A stretch of DNA of 64,000 nt, taken from NCBI GenBank assembly GCA_902825845.1, contig CADECM010000014.1:17495-81494 (forward strand). The letters run 5' to 3'. How positions within the stretch are numbered: the stretch's first letter is position 1; each line of letters opens with the position of its first letter. The translations under genes were made by a program, and so were the position numbers. The DNA comes from an uncultured beta proteobacterium. GTDB lineage: Bacteria; Pseudomonadota; Gammaproteobacteria; Burkholderiales; SG8-41. Below are positions 41,999-51,214 of this stretch, piece after piece. A model generated the notes under the pieces. It worked only from the letters and a program-made list of their open reading frames with translations. It had not been told where the DNA came from and did not search any database.

Positions 41999-43228
41999 AT
42001 GATCCGCAAGCTCAGAACTGAACGCGACGGCCAGCAGTGGATGCTCGACCTCGCGCTCAATATGCGCGGCCGCGTGCAGAACTTCGAGCGCGACGATATT
42101 GAAGTGCCCGCGGGAAAACGCGCACGCAACTACCGCATGCTGCCCAAGGTATGGCGCGAAGCGGGCGAGCGCCACGAGGCGCTGGCCAGGCGCGCCGAAG
42201 CACGCGGCGCCGATGCCACGGCCGTGGCGCACTACGATCACGCGATCGAGGCCTACCGCATGGCGCAGCACCCGATCTATTTCGATAACCACCCCGTCAA
42301 GAAATATCTGTACAAGAAGCTGTCGGAGATGGTGGACCGCCGCAGCAAGCTGGCGGAATACCCGATCGAGCGCGTGGAAGTTCCGTTCGACAACGGCACC
42401 ACCATTTCCTGCCTGCTGCATCTGCTGCCGGACCGCCGCAAGGCGCCCTGCGTGATTTACGTGCCGGGCATGGACCAGTCCAAGGAAGTGTTTCCCAAGG
42501 CCAGCCACAACATCGCTTTGTCGCGCGGCTTTCACGTGTGCGCCATCGACGGCCCCGGACAGGGCAATTCGAACATGCAGAAGATCCGCGCGGTGGGCGA
42601 TAACTACGAACGCGCCGGCGCGGCGGTGATCAGCTATCTGCAAAAGCGCAAGGAAGTCGACAAGAACAAGATCGCCATCTATGGCATCAGCATGGGCAGC
42701 TACTGGAGCCTGCGCCTGTCGAGTTACGACCATCGCGCCGCAGCAGTGGTGAGCTCGGTGGCGTGCTTCAATCCCAACAACACCATCTTCACCCAGTCCT
42801 CACCGCGCTTCAAGCAGATGTTCATGTACATGGCCGGCTACGACAACGAGGAAAAATTCGACGAGGAAGTCGCCAAGCCGATGACCGTGCGCGGCTACCT
42901 CGGCAAGATCACCTGTCCGACGCTGCTGGTCACCGGTGAATTCGATCCGCTGTGCCCGCTGGAAGACGCGGTGGAAGCCTTCGATGATCTGAAAGTGCCG
43001 AAGGAAATGTGGGTGATCGAAAACCAGTATCACCCGCTGTGGGGCCTGCCCAATCTCGGCGGCCTCGACTGCCACGAGTACGCGCTCGACTGGCTCAGGG
43101 CGCTGTTCAGCAAGAAGATGACGCCCAAGAAAAGTGGGCGCATCGCCTATGTGAAGGAAAACGGCGACGGACCGTGGGGCAATTGCGAGTGGACGCCGCC
43201 GATACGGCGCGGGCAGGCGTATTTTTAG
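41999..43228 (+). CDS. Alpha/beta hydrolase of the FrsA / dihydroxypseudooxynicotine hydrolase type
   Basis: 409 aa from the ATG at 41999 with GAGGGAG upstream; the upstream frame is not supported. Helical N-terminal cap region (WREAGERHEALARRAEARGADATAVAHYDHAIEAYR), then the hydrolase domain: CVIYVPGMDQSKE, the nucleophile motif IYGISMGSYW (GxSxG), TLLVTGEFDPLCP (acid) and a late QYHPLWG (histidine). Relatives cleave C-C or ester bonds in aromatic and nicotine-like compounds. Divergent from the Bug receptor. Confidence 0.82.
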   Translation: MIRKLRTERDGQQWMLDLALNMRGRVQNFERDDIEVPAGKRARNYRMLPKVWREAGERHEALARRAEARGADATAVAHYDHAIEAYRMAQHPIYFDNHPVKKYLYKKLSEMVDRRSKLAEYPIERVEVPFDNGTTISCLLHLLPDRRKAPCVIYVPGMDQSKEVFPKASHNIALSRGFHVCAIDGPGQGNSNMQKIRAVGDNYERAGAAVISYLQKRKEVDKNKIAIYGISMGSYWSLRLSSYDHRAAAVVSSVACFNPNNTIFTQSSPRFKQMFMYMAGYDNEEKFDEEVAKPMTVRGYLGKITCPTLLVTGEFDPLCPLEDAVEAFDDLKVPKEMWVIENQYHPLWGLPNLGGLDCHEYALDWLRALFSKKMTPKKSGRIAYVKENGDGPWGNCEWTPPIRRGQAYF

Positions 43229-43415
43229 GTGAGATGAAAACCAAATATATTGTTTATAATCAACAGCTTATCATGAAACTTATCCTTTACTAGCGCAACC
43301 GAAAGCGACGCGGGCCGCGGGAGAATTTTCCCGCGACTGCGCATTCGCACAGCAGACGATTTACATTGTATTGCCGCTTCGCGCGGGCAACTGCGCTGCC
43401 CCCGACATGCCGTGC

Positions 43416-44282
43416 TCAAAAGCTGAGTTGCAGGGATAGGTAGAGTGCATTCTGTTTCGGCTTGTCGGCGATGGTGCCGAGCCTGGCATAGGCCGCGGTC
43501 AGTGATACATACTTTGCCGGCAGAAACGCGATGAATACGTCTTTGAAGTCGTGCTCTTCGAACACGCTGAGGTTATTGGGTTTGTGCCGGTACTCCACAC
43601 CCGCCAGCAAATTATCCGTCAGGAACACGCCTGCAGAGGTTTCAAAATGCAGGGTATAGCGGTCACGCAAGTCGCCGCCGAATCCGAGCAGGCCCATTTG
43701 ATTGGCTTTGGTGGCGCGCAGGGTTCCGTTCAACAACACATTTCTGCCGACGACTGCACCCAGCAAAAGCTTTGATGCGGCGACGTAGTAGTCGACACCG
43801 CTGGAGCGCCTGGCGCCAAGAGCTCGTGGCACGGGATCAAAATCCTGATTGTGTTTGTACTGCAGACCGACCGCGATCTGCGGCACCCAGGTGTCCTGGT
43901 CGAATACCGCGTCTCCAGCGACTTTGACCTTGACGCCCAGCACATCCTGTTTGATCGAGCGCCCGGGCACGGTGCTGCCAAGGCCCAGCCGCTGTTCCGC
44001 GAACGACAATTCAACGCGGTCATGGATGCCGACTGCCACACCCTTGCTGTCCAGTGAAAAATCACTGGGATCGGCCCGCGTATAGAAAACCGTAGCGCCG
44101 ATCTGATCTCGTGAACCGTATCCCGCGATCAGCGCCCAGGGCACCAGTCCGCCGCCGGCAGCACCTTCGATCTGCGTTACACCGCCGGTAGTGATCAATC
44201 GTGCGCCCGGCTGCGCCGCGAGCACTGTTGTGAAATGCGCTGAGGCAATAATCCCAAGCAGCCACCAGGCAATTTTTTTCAT
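43416..44282 (-). CDS. DUF3034 family outer-membrane-like protein
   Basis: 288 aa from the ATG at 44282 (an alternative lies at 44291). Signal peptide IAWWLLGIIASAHFTTVLAAQ, then GGVTQIEGAAGGGLVPWALIAGYGSRDQIGATVF, the DUF3034 signature. The rest consists of alternating amphipathic strands (VPQIAVGLQYKHNQDF, YTLHFETSAGVFLTD, YVSLTAAYARLG) and ends in F (LYLSLQLSF), as in outer-membrane beta-barrels. Function unknown. Divergent from the haemoglobin-cupredoxin-GGDEF operon across 134 nt. Confidence 0.83.
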   Translation of the reverse strand: MKKIAWWLLGIIASAHFTTVLAAQPGARLITTGGVTQIEGAAGGGLVPWALIAGYGSRDQIGATVFYTRADPSDFSLDSKGVAVGIHDRVELSFAEQRLGLGSTVPGRSIKQDVLGVKVKVAGDAVFDQDTWVPQIAVGLQYKHNQDFDPVPRALGARRSSGVDYYVAASKLLLGAVVGRNVLLNGTLRATKANQMGLLGFGGDLRDRYTLHFETSAGVFLTDNLLAGVEYRHKPNNLSVFEEHDFKDVFIAFLPAKYVSLTAAYARLGTIADKPKQNALYLSLQLSF

Positions 44283-44416
44283 GATGTACATGGACGGACG
44301 ATGGACAAAGGGTGCAAGAAACTCGCATTTGCCGCGAAATTCTTCATGCTTCGCGGCACATTACCGTCTTATAATTACCAAACAATCCAGTATTATCAAT
44401 GTTTTAGGGTCTTCCC

Positions 44417-44890
44417 ATGACCGATCTTTCCGTTCGTGCCGGCGCCAGTCCGCGCTGCCGCGCCACACTGGCACTGGCACTCGTCATTGCGATGGGCGCA
44501 TTTCCGGCATGGGCTCAAGACACCACCACCAAACACGCGACACTGTACGATCGCCTTGGCGGCAAAACCGTGCTCACGCGGTTGGTCAGTGATCTCATCG
44601 ATCATTCCACTCAGGATCCGCGCACACGGCGCTCGTTTCAAAAAGTGGATCTCAAGCGACTCAAGCAAAAAGTGGAAGAGCAATTGTGTTCGCTCACCGG
44701 CGGACCTTGCAAGTATACCGGCGACGACATGAAACAATCGCACGCCGGACTGAACATCACTGAAGCTGAATTCTATGGCTTTGTTGAAGAACTGATCGAC
44801 ATGCTGGATCGCTACAACATCGGCACGCGCGAAAAGAATCAATTGCTGGCGATACTCGCCCCGATGAAACGCGACATCGTCACGCGCTAA
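44417..44890 (+). CDS. Exported group I truncated haemoglobin
   Basis: 157 aa. Residues 1-34 contain a signal peptide (LALALVIAMGAFPAWAQ). The 2/2 globin follows: LYDRLGGKTVLTRLVSDLIDHS, LCSLTGGPCKYTGDDMKQSHAGLNITEAEFYGFVEELIDML with the proximal haem histidine in MKQSHAGL, and ends LAILAPMKRDIV. Truncated haemoglobins bind O2 or NO; periplasmic versions are less common. First gene of an operon with the cupredoxin (24 nt) and the c-di-GMP enzyme, suggesting gas or redox sensing. Confidence 0.87.
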   Translation: MTDLSVRAGASPRCRATLALALVIAMGAFPAWAQDTTTKHATLYDRLGGKTVLTRLVSDLIDHSTQDPRTRRSFQKVDLKRLKQKVEEQLCSLTGGPCKYTGDDMKQSHAGLNITEAEFYGFVEELIDMLDRYNIGTREKNQLLAILAPMKRDIVTR

Positions 44891-44914
44891 CCGCCCGGGA
44901 CCGGAGACAAACTC

Positions 44915-45622
44915 GTGGACGACCACGCCATTATTCCCCTTTATCACTTCCGTCTGTCGCACTATTTTTGGCGCATCGTGAAACGCGCGCTCGTACTCCT
45001 GCCGATCGCGGCATTCGCAATCTGCGCACCCCTCGCCAACGCCGCCTCCATTGCCACGACCGTCACCGACAAGGCCAATGTGCCACTCGATGACGCCGTG
45101 GTCTATGTGACACCTGTATCCGGCACCCCTTCGTCGAAAGCTGCGCGCAACGCGCAATTGGATCAGGTCAATAAGGAGTTTGTGCCGTATGTCATGGCGG
45201 TGCAAACCGGGACGTCGGTGAACTTTCCCAACAAGGACAACATTCGCCATCACGTCTACTCGTTTTCGCCGGCAAAAACCTTTGAATTGAGACTTTATTC
45301 CGGCACGCCATCGTCGCCGGTAATCTTCGACAAGCCCGGCCCGGTGGTCGTGGGTTGCAATATTCACGACTGGATGGTGGCCTATGTCTACGTCGTCGAC
45401 ACGCCGTATTTCGCAAAAACGGCCAAGGGCAGCGCGCGCATCGATTCGCTGCCCGATGCGGAATACGAATTGCGGGTGTGGCACCCGCAGCTGCGGGGAG
45501 CGGTCCCCATGCAGCGGATCAGGATTGGCCCGGGGGGCGCGGCACATTACACCATTGCATTGGATATTCAGCCCAAACCGGCCGTGCGCAAGGCGGCGCC
45601 ATCCGCAGAGAGTTATAAGTGA
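44915..45622 (+). CDS. Cupredoxin-like (methylamine-utilisation-type) periplasmic protein
   Basis: 235 aa from a GTG start. Signal peptide or anchor ALVLLPIAAFAICAPLANA. The cupredoxin core has NFPNKDNIRHHVYSFS (His ligand, H112/H113) and VVVGCNIHDWMVAYVYV with C148, H151 and M154, the full type-1 copper ligand set. The C-terminal part (ARIDSLPDAEYELRVWHPQL) is an extra carboxypeptidase-regulatory-like strand set. Likely a periplasmic electron carrier or copper sensor. Its stop overlaps the start of the GGDEF-EAL gene (GTGA). Confidence 0.83.
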   Translation: MDDHAIIPLYHFRLSHYFWRIVKRALVLLPIAAFAICAPLANAASIATTVTDKANVPLDDAVVYVTPVSGTPSSKAARNAQLDQVNKEFVPYVMAVQTGTSVNFPNKDNIRHHVYSFSPAKTFELRLYSGTPSSPVIFDKPGPVVVGCNIHDWMVAYVYVVDTPYFAKTAKGSARIDSLPDAEYELRVWHPQLRGAVPMQRIRIGPGGAAHYTIALDIQPKPAVRKAAPSAESYK

Positions 45623-48006
45623 TTTTACGCAGCCTTGAAACCCGCATTGTTGTTTTTTTCGTCATCCTGCTGGTTGCAGTACAAGGAACCGCGTTTGTAT
45701 TGATCAGTGCCGCCAATCAGGCCATAGCCAAACGCGAAGTCTCCAGTCAACTGGAGGTTGGCGAGCGCGTTTTCCGTTTGCTCATCGAACAAAACGCGCG
45801 TCAATTGGGGCAGGCAGCAGCCGTACTGTCGGCGGATTTTGCGTTTCGCGAAGCCATTGCCACTCGCGACACGGGCACCATGGTTTCGGTGCTGGGCAAC
45901 CATGGCGCGCGCATCAAGGCCAGCGTGGTGATGCTGGCCAATCTGGAAAACAAACTGCTGGCCGACACGCTCCATCCGGATCGGATAGACCGTCCATTTC
46001 CGTTTGCGAATCTTGTCGACAGGGCAGGCGGGCAACGTCAGGCAAGTACGATAACCATCATTGACGGCGAGCCGTATCAGGTGGTGGTGGTGCCGGTGTT
46101 GGCGCCGGTGCCGATTGCATGGGTGGCCATGGGATTTAAAATCGATGATCGGCTCGCCCGGGATATTCTGGCCCTGACCTCGTTGCAAGTGTCTTTTTTT
46201 ACCAGCGATACGGCAAAGCAGTGGACAATTCGCGCATCCACGCTTCCCGTCGCGGATCGTGACACCGTCGTGCGTCAATTCGCCGACTTGGCGGGGGCCG
46301 GGCTCAATCAGTCAACGATGACCGTCGGTGCGGAAGACTACGAAACGCGCACCCTCGCATTGCACAACAAGGGTGATGCAGCCATATACGTCGCGTTGCA
46401 GCAATCCCTGAAAACGGCGCTGGAGCCGTTTAGCAAGCTGCGCAATACGTTGATCGTGCTGGCCGTGGCAAGCCTGGTGCTGTCGTTTGTGGGCAGCATT
46501 CTGCTGGGACGAAGCCTCGCGCGACCCATCAACCGGCTTGCGGTCGTTGCCCGGAAGATTCGCGACGGCGATTATTCGCAGGCTGTCGACATCACTCAGA
46601 AGGATGAAATCGGCGAACTCGCCTCCAGTTTCAATCATATGCGCGACGCCATTTCCACTCGCGAGGAAAAGATTCTGCGGCTTGCCTATTGGGACACGCT
46701 GACCAGCCTGCCGAATCGCGCATTGTTCAATGATCGGCTGGACATGGCCGTCAAAGCCGCCGCGCGCAATAAGCAGGCGGTCTCCATTCTGATGATGGAT
46801 CTAGACCGATTCAAATACGTAAACAGCGCGCTCGGCCATCCGGCTGGCGATTTGGTGTTGCGCGAGGTCGGCGCACGGTTGCAGGCCGCGCTGCGTGCTA
46901 CCGATACTGTCGCGCGCCTCGGCGGCGATGAGTTTGCCATCATTCTCACCGACGCCGGCACCCAGCCCGCCGAAGAAATCGCTTCAACCATACAGCGCGC
47001 GCTGGAGAAGCCGATCAGCATCGACGGGCAGCCGCTGGACGTCGGCACCAGTATCGGCATCGCAACCTATCCCGAGCATGGCGCGGAGGCAAGAGCATTG
47101 ATGAGCCACGCCGACCTTGCCATGTACGCGGCAAAACGCGGCAACCGCGGCTACGCGGTCTACAGCAAGGAACTCTATCAGCCACGCGAGGATTTCCTGC
47201 GGCTGATGGGCGATTTGCGCACGGCCGTCGAACAGAACGAGCTGGTGTTGTACTTCCAACCCAAGGTGGATTTGCGCACGGGAAAAACCACGCACGTGGA
47301 GGCGCTTATCCGCTGGATTCACCCGCAGCGCGGATTCGTGCCGCCAAACGAATTCATCCCGTTTGCCGAACAAACCGGGTTCATCCGCTCGATTACGGGC
47401 TGGGTGATTCGGAATGCAATTCAGCAGGGCAAGACGTGGAAAAGCCAGGGGATCGATATCATCATTTCGTTCAATATCTCTTCGCGCGACCTGGTCAATC
47501 CCCAGTTGCCCCAGCAGATTGCCAATGAACTGACGGCAAACGGCCTGGAACCCGGGAGAATCGCCATAGAGGTCACCGAAAGCGGATTCATGGAAGACCC
47601 CGGTCTGGCGCTGGACATTTTGCGGAAACTTGACACGCTGGGCGTGCGCCTTTCAATCGACGATTACGGCACGGGTTACTCGTCACTTTCCTACATCAAG
47701 AAACTGCCCGTACAGGAACTCAAAATCGACCAGTCGTTCATCAGAAACATGGTGAATGACAGAGGCGATGCCGTGATTGTGAAATCGACCGTTGATCTGG
47801 GACACAACATGGGCTTGAAGGTTGTAGCCGAAGGGGTGGAGGACGTTGAAAGCCTGGCCATGCTCAAGCAGCTCGGCTGCGATCTCGCGCAGGGCTATTA
47901 CATGAGCAAGCCGCTGGCGGCGGAAGCATTCGAAACCTGGCTCGCCACTCGCGGCGACTTTAATACGATGGCAATAAATATCGCGCGGGCGCAGGTAAAA
48001 AAATAA
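45619..48006 (+). CDS. Membrane GGDEF-EAL protein with periplasmic sensor and HAMP domain
   Basis: 795 aa from a GTG start overlapping the cupredoxin stop. TM1 near residues 10-30, periplasmic CACHE-like sensor about 31-275, TM2 about 276-297, HAMP about 298-350 (LARPINRLAVVARKIRDGDYSQ). GGDEF domain: intact GGDEF at 435-439. EAL domain: EAL at 561-563 and DDYGTGYSSLSYIKKLPVQELKIDQSFI. Both active sites look intact, so it could make or degrade cyclic di-GMP. Genetic linkage to a haemoglobin and a cupredoxin suggests they feed the sensor domain. Confidence 0.92.
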   Translation: MILRSLETRIVVFFVILLVAVQGTAFVLISAANQAIAKREVSSQLEVGERVFRLLIEQNARQLGQAAAVLSADFAFREAIATRDTGTMVSVLGNHGARIKASVVMLANLENKLLADTLHPDRIDRPFPFANLVDRAGGQRQASTITIIDGEPYQVVVVPVLAPVPIAWVAMGFKIDDRLARDILALTSLQVSFFTSDTAKQWTIRASTLPVADRDTVVRQFADLAGAGLNQSTMTVGAEDYETRTLALHNKGDAAIYVALQQSLKTALEPFSKLRNTLIVLAVASLVLSFVGSILLGRSLARPINRLAVVARKIRDGDYSQAVDITQKDEIGELASSFNHMRDAISTREEKILRLAYWDTLTSLPNRALFNDRLDMAVKAAARNKQAVSILMMDLDRFKYVNSALGHPAGDLVLREVGARLQAALRATDTVARLGGDEFAIILTDAGTQPAEEIASTIQRALEKPISIDGQPLDVGTSIGIATYPEHGAEARALMSHADLAMYAAKRGNRGYAVYSKELYQPREDFLRLMGDLRTAVEQNELVLYFQPKVDLRTGKTTHVEALIRWIHPQRGFVPPNEFIPFAEQTGFIRSITGWVIRNAIQQGKTWKSQGIDIIISFNISSRDLVNPQLPQQIANELTANGLEPGRIAIEVTESGFMEDPGLALDILRKLDTLGVRLSIDDYGTGYSSLSYIKKLPVQELKIDQSFIRNMVNDRGDAVIVKSTVDLGHNMGLKVVAEGVEDVESLAMLKQLGCDLAQGYYMSKPLAAEAFETWLATRGDFNTMAINIARAQVKK

Positions 48007-48050
48007 ATGGGTCCGGCCGTTCGGTTCCCCGTCAGTGCAATGCCCGGCCG

Positions 48051-48830
48051 TTATAGGCGCGCGGCAAACTGCACCATCAGTTCATTGAAGCGCTGCGGTT
48101 CGTCCACGAACAGTGCGTGCCCCGCGTCCTGGAATATCTCAATCTGCGTTCCCGGGCGGTTCTTCTCCAGATTGCGCGCCTGCGCCTCGAACTGAGGCGT
48201 CACCACGTAGAGCAGCGGCTTCTTGAACGCGTGCGCGCATTCTTTCCAGTGTTCACGTGGAATGCCCGATGACAAAAGCGCGATACTGTTGTCGAGCGAC
48301 ATGCGTTTGACGTCGTTAAGCAGCCGCGCGCTTTCCGGCTCGGGCCTGGGCTTGGCGTACATGGCGCGCACAAAATCGCGGAGCTCCTTCTCGCGATCGC
48401 TGCGCAGATCATCGAGGAAATGGCCTTCCGGCGGCGGCACCGGCAGCTCGCCCACGGAGCTATCCACCAACACCATGCCGGCCAACTTGGCTTCGCCAAA
48501 GCGGTGCGCGTATTCGAGCGCTTCCAGCGCCCCGAGCGACCAACCGACCAACACCACGTTTTCGTAAGGCCGCAAGAACTCGCGGATATCCGCCGCGCGG
48601 CGTTCGAAGTTGTAGCCGTGGTCGGGCACATCGGATTCGCCCTGGCCGCGCGGATCAAGGGCCGCAACGCAATGGCGCGCACTCAGCGCGTCGATTTGCG
48701 GCTGCCAGAGCCACCCCGGCATGCACCAGCCGGGAATGAGCGCGAAGGTAAGCGCCGCTTCCCGCGGACCGCTTTCGATAACGGACAAAAAAACGCCGTC
48801 GCTGGTTTTGAAGCGGCGGCGTTGGATCAT
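48051..48830 (-). CDS. Alpha/beta hydrolase
   Basis: 259 aa. Standard fold: FALIPGWCMPGWLWQPQIDAL (oxyanion region), ALDPRGQGESDVPDHGYN, the nucleophile elbow LVGWSLGALEAL (GxSxG), late PLLYVVTPQF and the histidine in QDAGHALFVDEPQRFNELM. Resembles esterases, haloperoxidase-like proteins or BioH-type hydrolases; a substrate cannot be named. Stands alone between the GGDEF-EAL gene (converging) and an unknown secreted protein. Confidence 0.85.
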   Translation of the reverse strand: MIQRRRFKTSDGVFLSVIESGPREAALTFALIPGWCMPGWLWQPQIDALSARHCVAALDPRGQGESDVPDHGYNFERRAADIREFLRPYENVVLVGWSLGALEALEYAHRFGEAKLAGMVLVDSSVGELPVPPPEGHFLDDLRSDREKELRDFVRAMYAKPRPEPESARLLNDVKRMSLDNSIALLSSGIPREHWKECAHAFKKPLLYVVTPQFEAQARNLEKNRPGTQIEIFQDAGHALFVDEPQRFNELMVQFAARL

Positions 48831-48890
48831 GGATGGAGTCCCTCACCCTGACCCTCGCCCCGCGCGCGAGCAGGGCGAGGAAACATTCGC

Positions 48891-50066
48891 TTATGGCCGC
48901 GTGGCCAGTATCAGCCCCGACTCCGCGCCCTTCCAGTGGTAGCCGAAGGGAAACGGCAGGGTGCCGCGGTCCTTGACGGCAGCGTCGCGGAACGCCTTGT
49001 CGAGATCGCCCTGATAACCCCACTCCATGGGCTTGATCGGCTTGTGATACTTGCCGAACAGTTTGACGTTCCAGTTGGCCTGCTTGATATAGCGATAGGG
49101 AACGCCGGTATCGTCCTGCACCAATACGTCGGCGGACGCCAGAATCATGTCACGCGTCTTGGAGAACTGATTGTCGTGCAGCAGATAGGACGCCGACTTG
49201 ACCAGCGCCGATGCCGGGCGGTTGCGGCCCACCCAGTCGAGGAAGTCGGGGTAATACACCAGCGCCTTGTCGGTGGCGTCGAGCGAAAAATAGCTGAGTT
49301 CATGCGAGCGGGTCGCGCTGAGAAAAGTCATCTTCGCGCCGCGCATGATCTTGCCCGGGCGCTTGGCTTTGGGTTCCTGATAGGCCTTGGTCAAACCGGG
49401 AAACGGATCAACCGCTTCAATCTTGGCGATGCGCAAATCGTAGAGCGCCATCATGGTGGCCATGATCGGCACGGTGCCCTTCAGATGCGGCGTGGTGAGC
49501 TGCTTGCCCATGTACGAGGTGATGAAGTAGTTGCGCTGGAAAATCTCGGTGAAGGCATTGCGCACGTCGCGCAGCATGGCCTGAAATTCCTTGGCGCCCA
49601 TTTTCTCCACGTCGGGCAGCACACCCGGACTTTCGAGGCTGAAGAACATGTACTTGCCGTGGTTGGGATACAGGGCCCATGCATTGAGAAAGTCCGGGCC
49701 GCTGAAGGGATAGAGCAGCGTGCGGCGGCCCACGTTGTTCAGCTTCAGTTCCTGATCACGCCATTTTTCGATGGTGTCGAGGCGCGCACGCACCGGCTTC
49801 CACTGCGCCTCCATAGCGGCCTTGTGCTGCTTCCAGCCGTCGGTCGCCACCAGTTTGTCGATCACCGGATCGCCCGCCGCGGGTTGTATGCCGGCCATGA
49901 TTTGCGCGGTGGCGGTGGCGCGCGCATCCACCGTGACAGCTGGCGCCGCGGGTTTGGCCGCGGGCTGGGCGGGGACTTGAGCATGCGTAACAGAGGCACA
50001 AATCGAAAGCAGGAGGGACAGCAACACGAGCAGACACTTCGGGGACAACAGGCTATGTTTGAGCAT
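48891..50066 (-). CDS. Secreted protein of unknown function
   Basis: 391 aa with a signal peptide (CLLVLLSLLLSICASVTHAQ) followed by a Pro/Ala-rich linker (VPAQPAAKPAAPAVTV). I do not recognise the domain. It contains long conserved-looking blocks: RRTLLYPFSGPDFLNAWALYP, KYMFFSLESPGVLPD, FITSYMGKQLTTPHLKGTVPIM, HELSYFSLDATDKALVYYPDFLDWV and VLVQDDTGVPYRYI. No cysteines in the mature part. Likely periplasmic. Divergent from the ComA-like gene. Confidence 0.65.
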   Translation of the reverse strand: MLKHSLLSPKCLLVLLSLLLSICASVTHAQVPAQPAAKPAAPAVTVDARATATAQIMAGIQPAAGDPVIDKLVATDGWKQHKAAMEAQWKPVRARLDTIEKWRDQELKLNNVGRRTLLYPFSGPDFLNAWALYPNHGKYMFFSLESPGVLPDVEKMGAKEFQAMLRDVRNAFTEIFQRNYFITSYMGKQLTTPHLKGTVPIMATMMALYDLRIAKIEAVDPFPGLTKAYQEPKAKRPGKIMRGAKMTFLSATRSHELSYFSLDATDKALVYYPDFLDWVGRNRPASALVKSASYLLHDNQFSKTRDMILASADVLVQDDTGVPYRYIKQANWNVKLFGKYHKPIKPMEWGYQGDLDKAFRDAAVKDRGTLPFPFGYHWKGAESGLILATRP

Positions 50067-50292
50067 GGTTTCTTTGTTGTATTAAGTCCGCGTTCTGAAC
50101 GCGTGGCTAAAGAAGGGCGGTAGTCTACACCATAACGGCTTGAATCCCACGGCGTTGACGTCACAAGCCGTTGTATTGATTGCAAAAAATTTGGGCAGGG
50201 CCGACGCTTGCCGCGGCACCGGCTCACCTCTATTCTGGCAGCCGCCGGCGGCAATGATCGGCCCTCATCTTTCTCATATCTTGGAGCATCCG

Positions 50293-51213
50293 ATGGATCA
50301 GACCCTGCAGGAATTTCTCGGTATCAATTGGCCCGCGCGCTCGAAAAAACCGCGCGCGGAAGGCATCACCATGGTGATGGATACCGGCTGGCCGACGACG
50401 TTTTGCGAGAGCATGCTGGCGCAATATGGCGAATACCTCGACGTGGTGAAACTGTGGGACCCGCACCTGCGCGCACCCGAAAAGGAAATCCGCAAAAAAA
50501 TTGAGGTCTACAACCACTACAACGTGAAGGTGCAGCCGGGCGGCATCTTCATGGAAATCGCGCGCATTCAGGGCAATGAGAAGAAGGTGATGGCGAAGAT
50601 GGCCGATCTCGGTTTTTCGGTGATCGAGGTGTCCAGCACCGCCACCAATGCTGCGCGCGACATGCAACGAGAAACGGATTTCGTCAAATACGCCAAGGAC
50701 CTGGATTTCACCGTGTTCGGCGAAGTGGGCAAGAAATTCATCGAGGGCGACACCACGCGCCGCAGCGAAAAGGTGGTGGACGAGGAAGTCACGGTCAAGG
50801 AAATGCTGTCGCTGCTCAATGCCGGCGCGTCGTATGTCTATTGGGAAGGCCACCTGCTGCGGCGGGTGATGGGTGAAACCGCCGAAGATCTGCTGGAAAG
50901 CCGCGACACCGGCACCCAGCAGGTGCTGCGCGTGGCAAAGGAAGTCGGCCAGCAACGCATCATTTTTGAGGTATCGCCGCTGCGCGAGATGGTGCCGCGC
51001 CGCACGCTGCAGTTCTGGCTGGTGTCGCTGTTCGGCACCGAGGTCAACCTCGGCAATGTGCGGCTTGAGGAACTGGGCTTTCTGGAAGCGCTGCGCTCGG
51101 GCAGCCATCCGGTGCACGGCTTCGGGCAGGCGGGCGATTACCCGTGGATTCGCGCGGTGGAAACCGGCAAGCCGGCGGACTATGCGTGGTGGTCGGAAGC
51201 CCTCAAAGCCTGA
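50293..51213 (+). CDS. Phosphosulfolactate synthase (ComA)-like TIM-barrel protein
   Basis: 306 aa from the ATG at 50293 with TTGGAG upstream; the longer frame to 50140 is not supported. Matches the ComA/COG1809 family: GITMVMDTGWPTTFCESMLAQYGEYLDVVKLWDPHLR, VQPGGIFMEIA, FSVIEVSSTATN, FTVFGEVGKKF, IIFEVSPLREM. ComA adds sulfite to PEP in archaeal coenzyme M biosynthesis; bacterial homologues are known for sulfolactate or are uncharacterised. No other coenzyme M or sulfolactate genes are seen. Converges on two Bug receptors. Confidence 0.82.
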   Translation: MDQTLQEFLGINWPARSKKPRAEGITMVMDTGWPTTFCESMLAQYGEYLDVVKLWDPHLRAPEKEIRKKIEVYNHYNVKVQPGGIFMEIARIQGNEKKVMAKMADLGFSVIEVSSTATNAARDMQRETDFVKYAKDLDFTVFGEVGKKFIEGDTTRRSEKVVDEEVTVKEMLSLLNAGASYVYWEGHLLRRVMGETAEDLLESRDTGTQQVLRVAKEVGQQRIIFEVSPLREMVPRRTLQFWLVSLFGTEVNLGNVRLEELGFLEALRSGSHPVHGFGQAGDYPWIRAVETGKPADYAWWSEALKA

Positions 51214-51214
51214 G

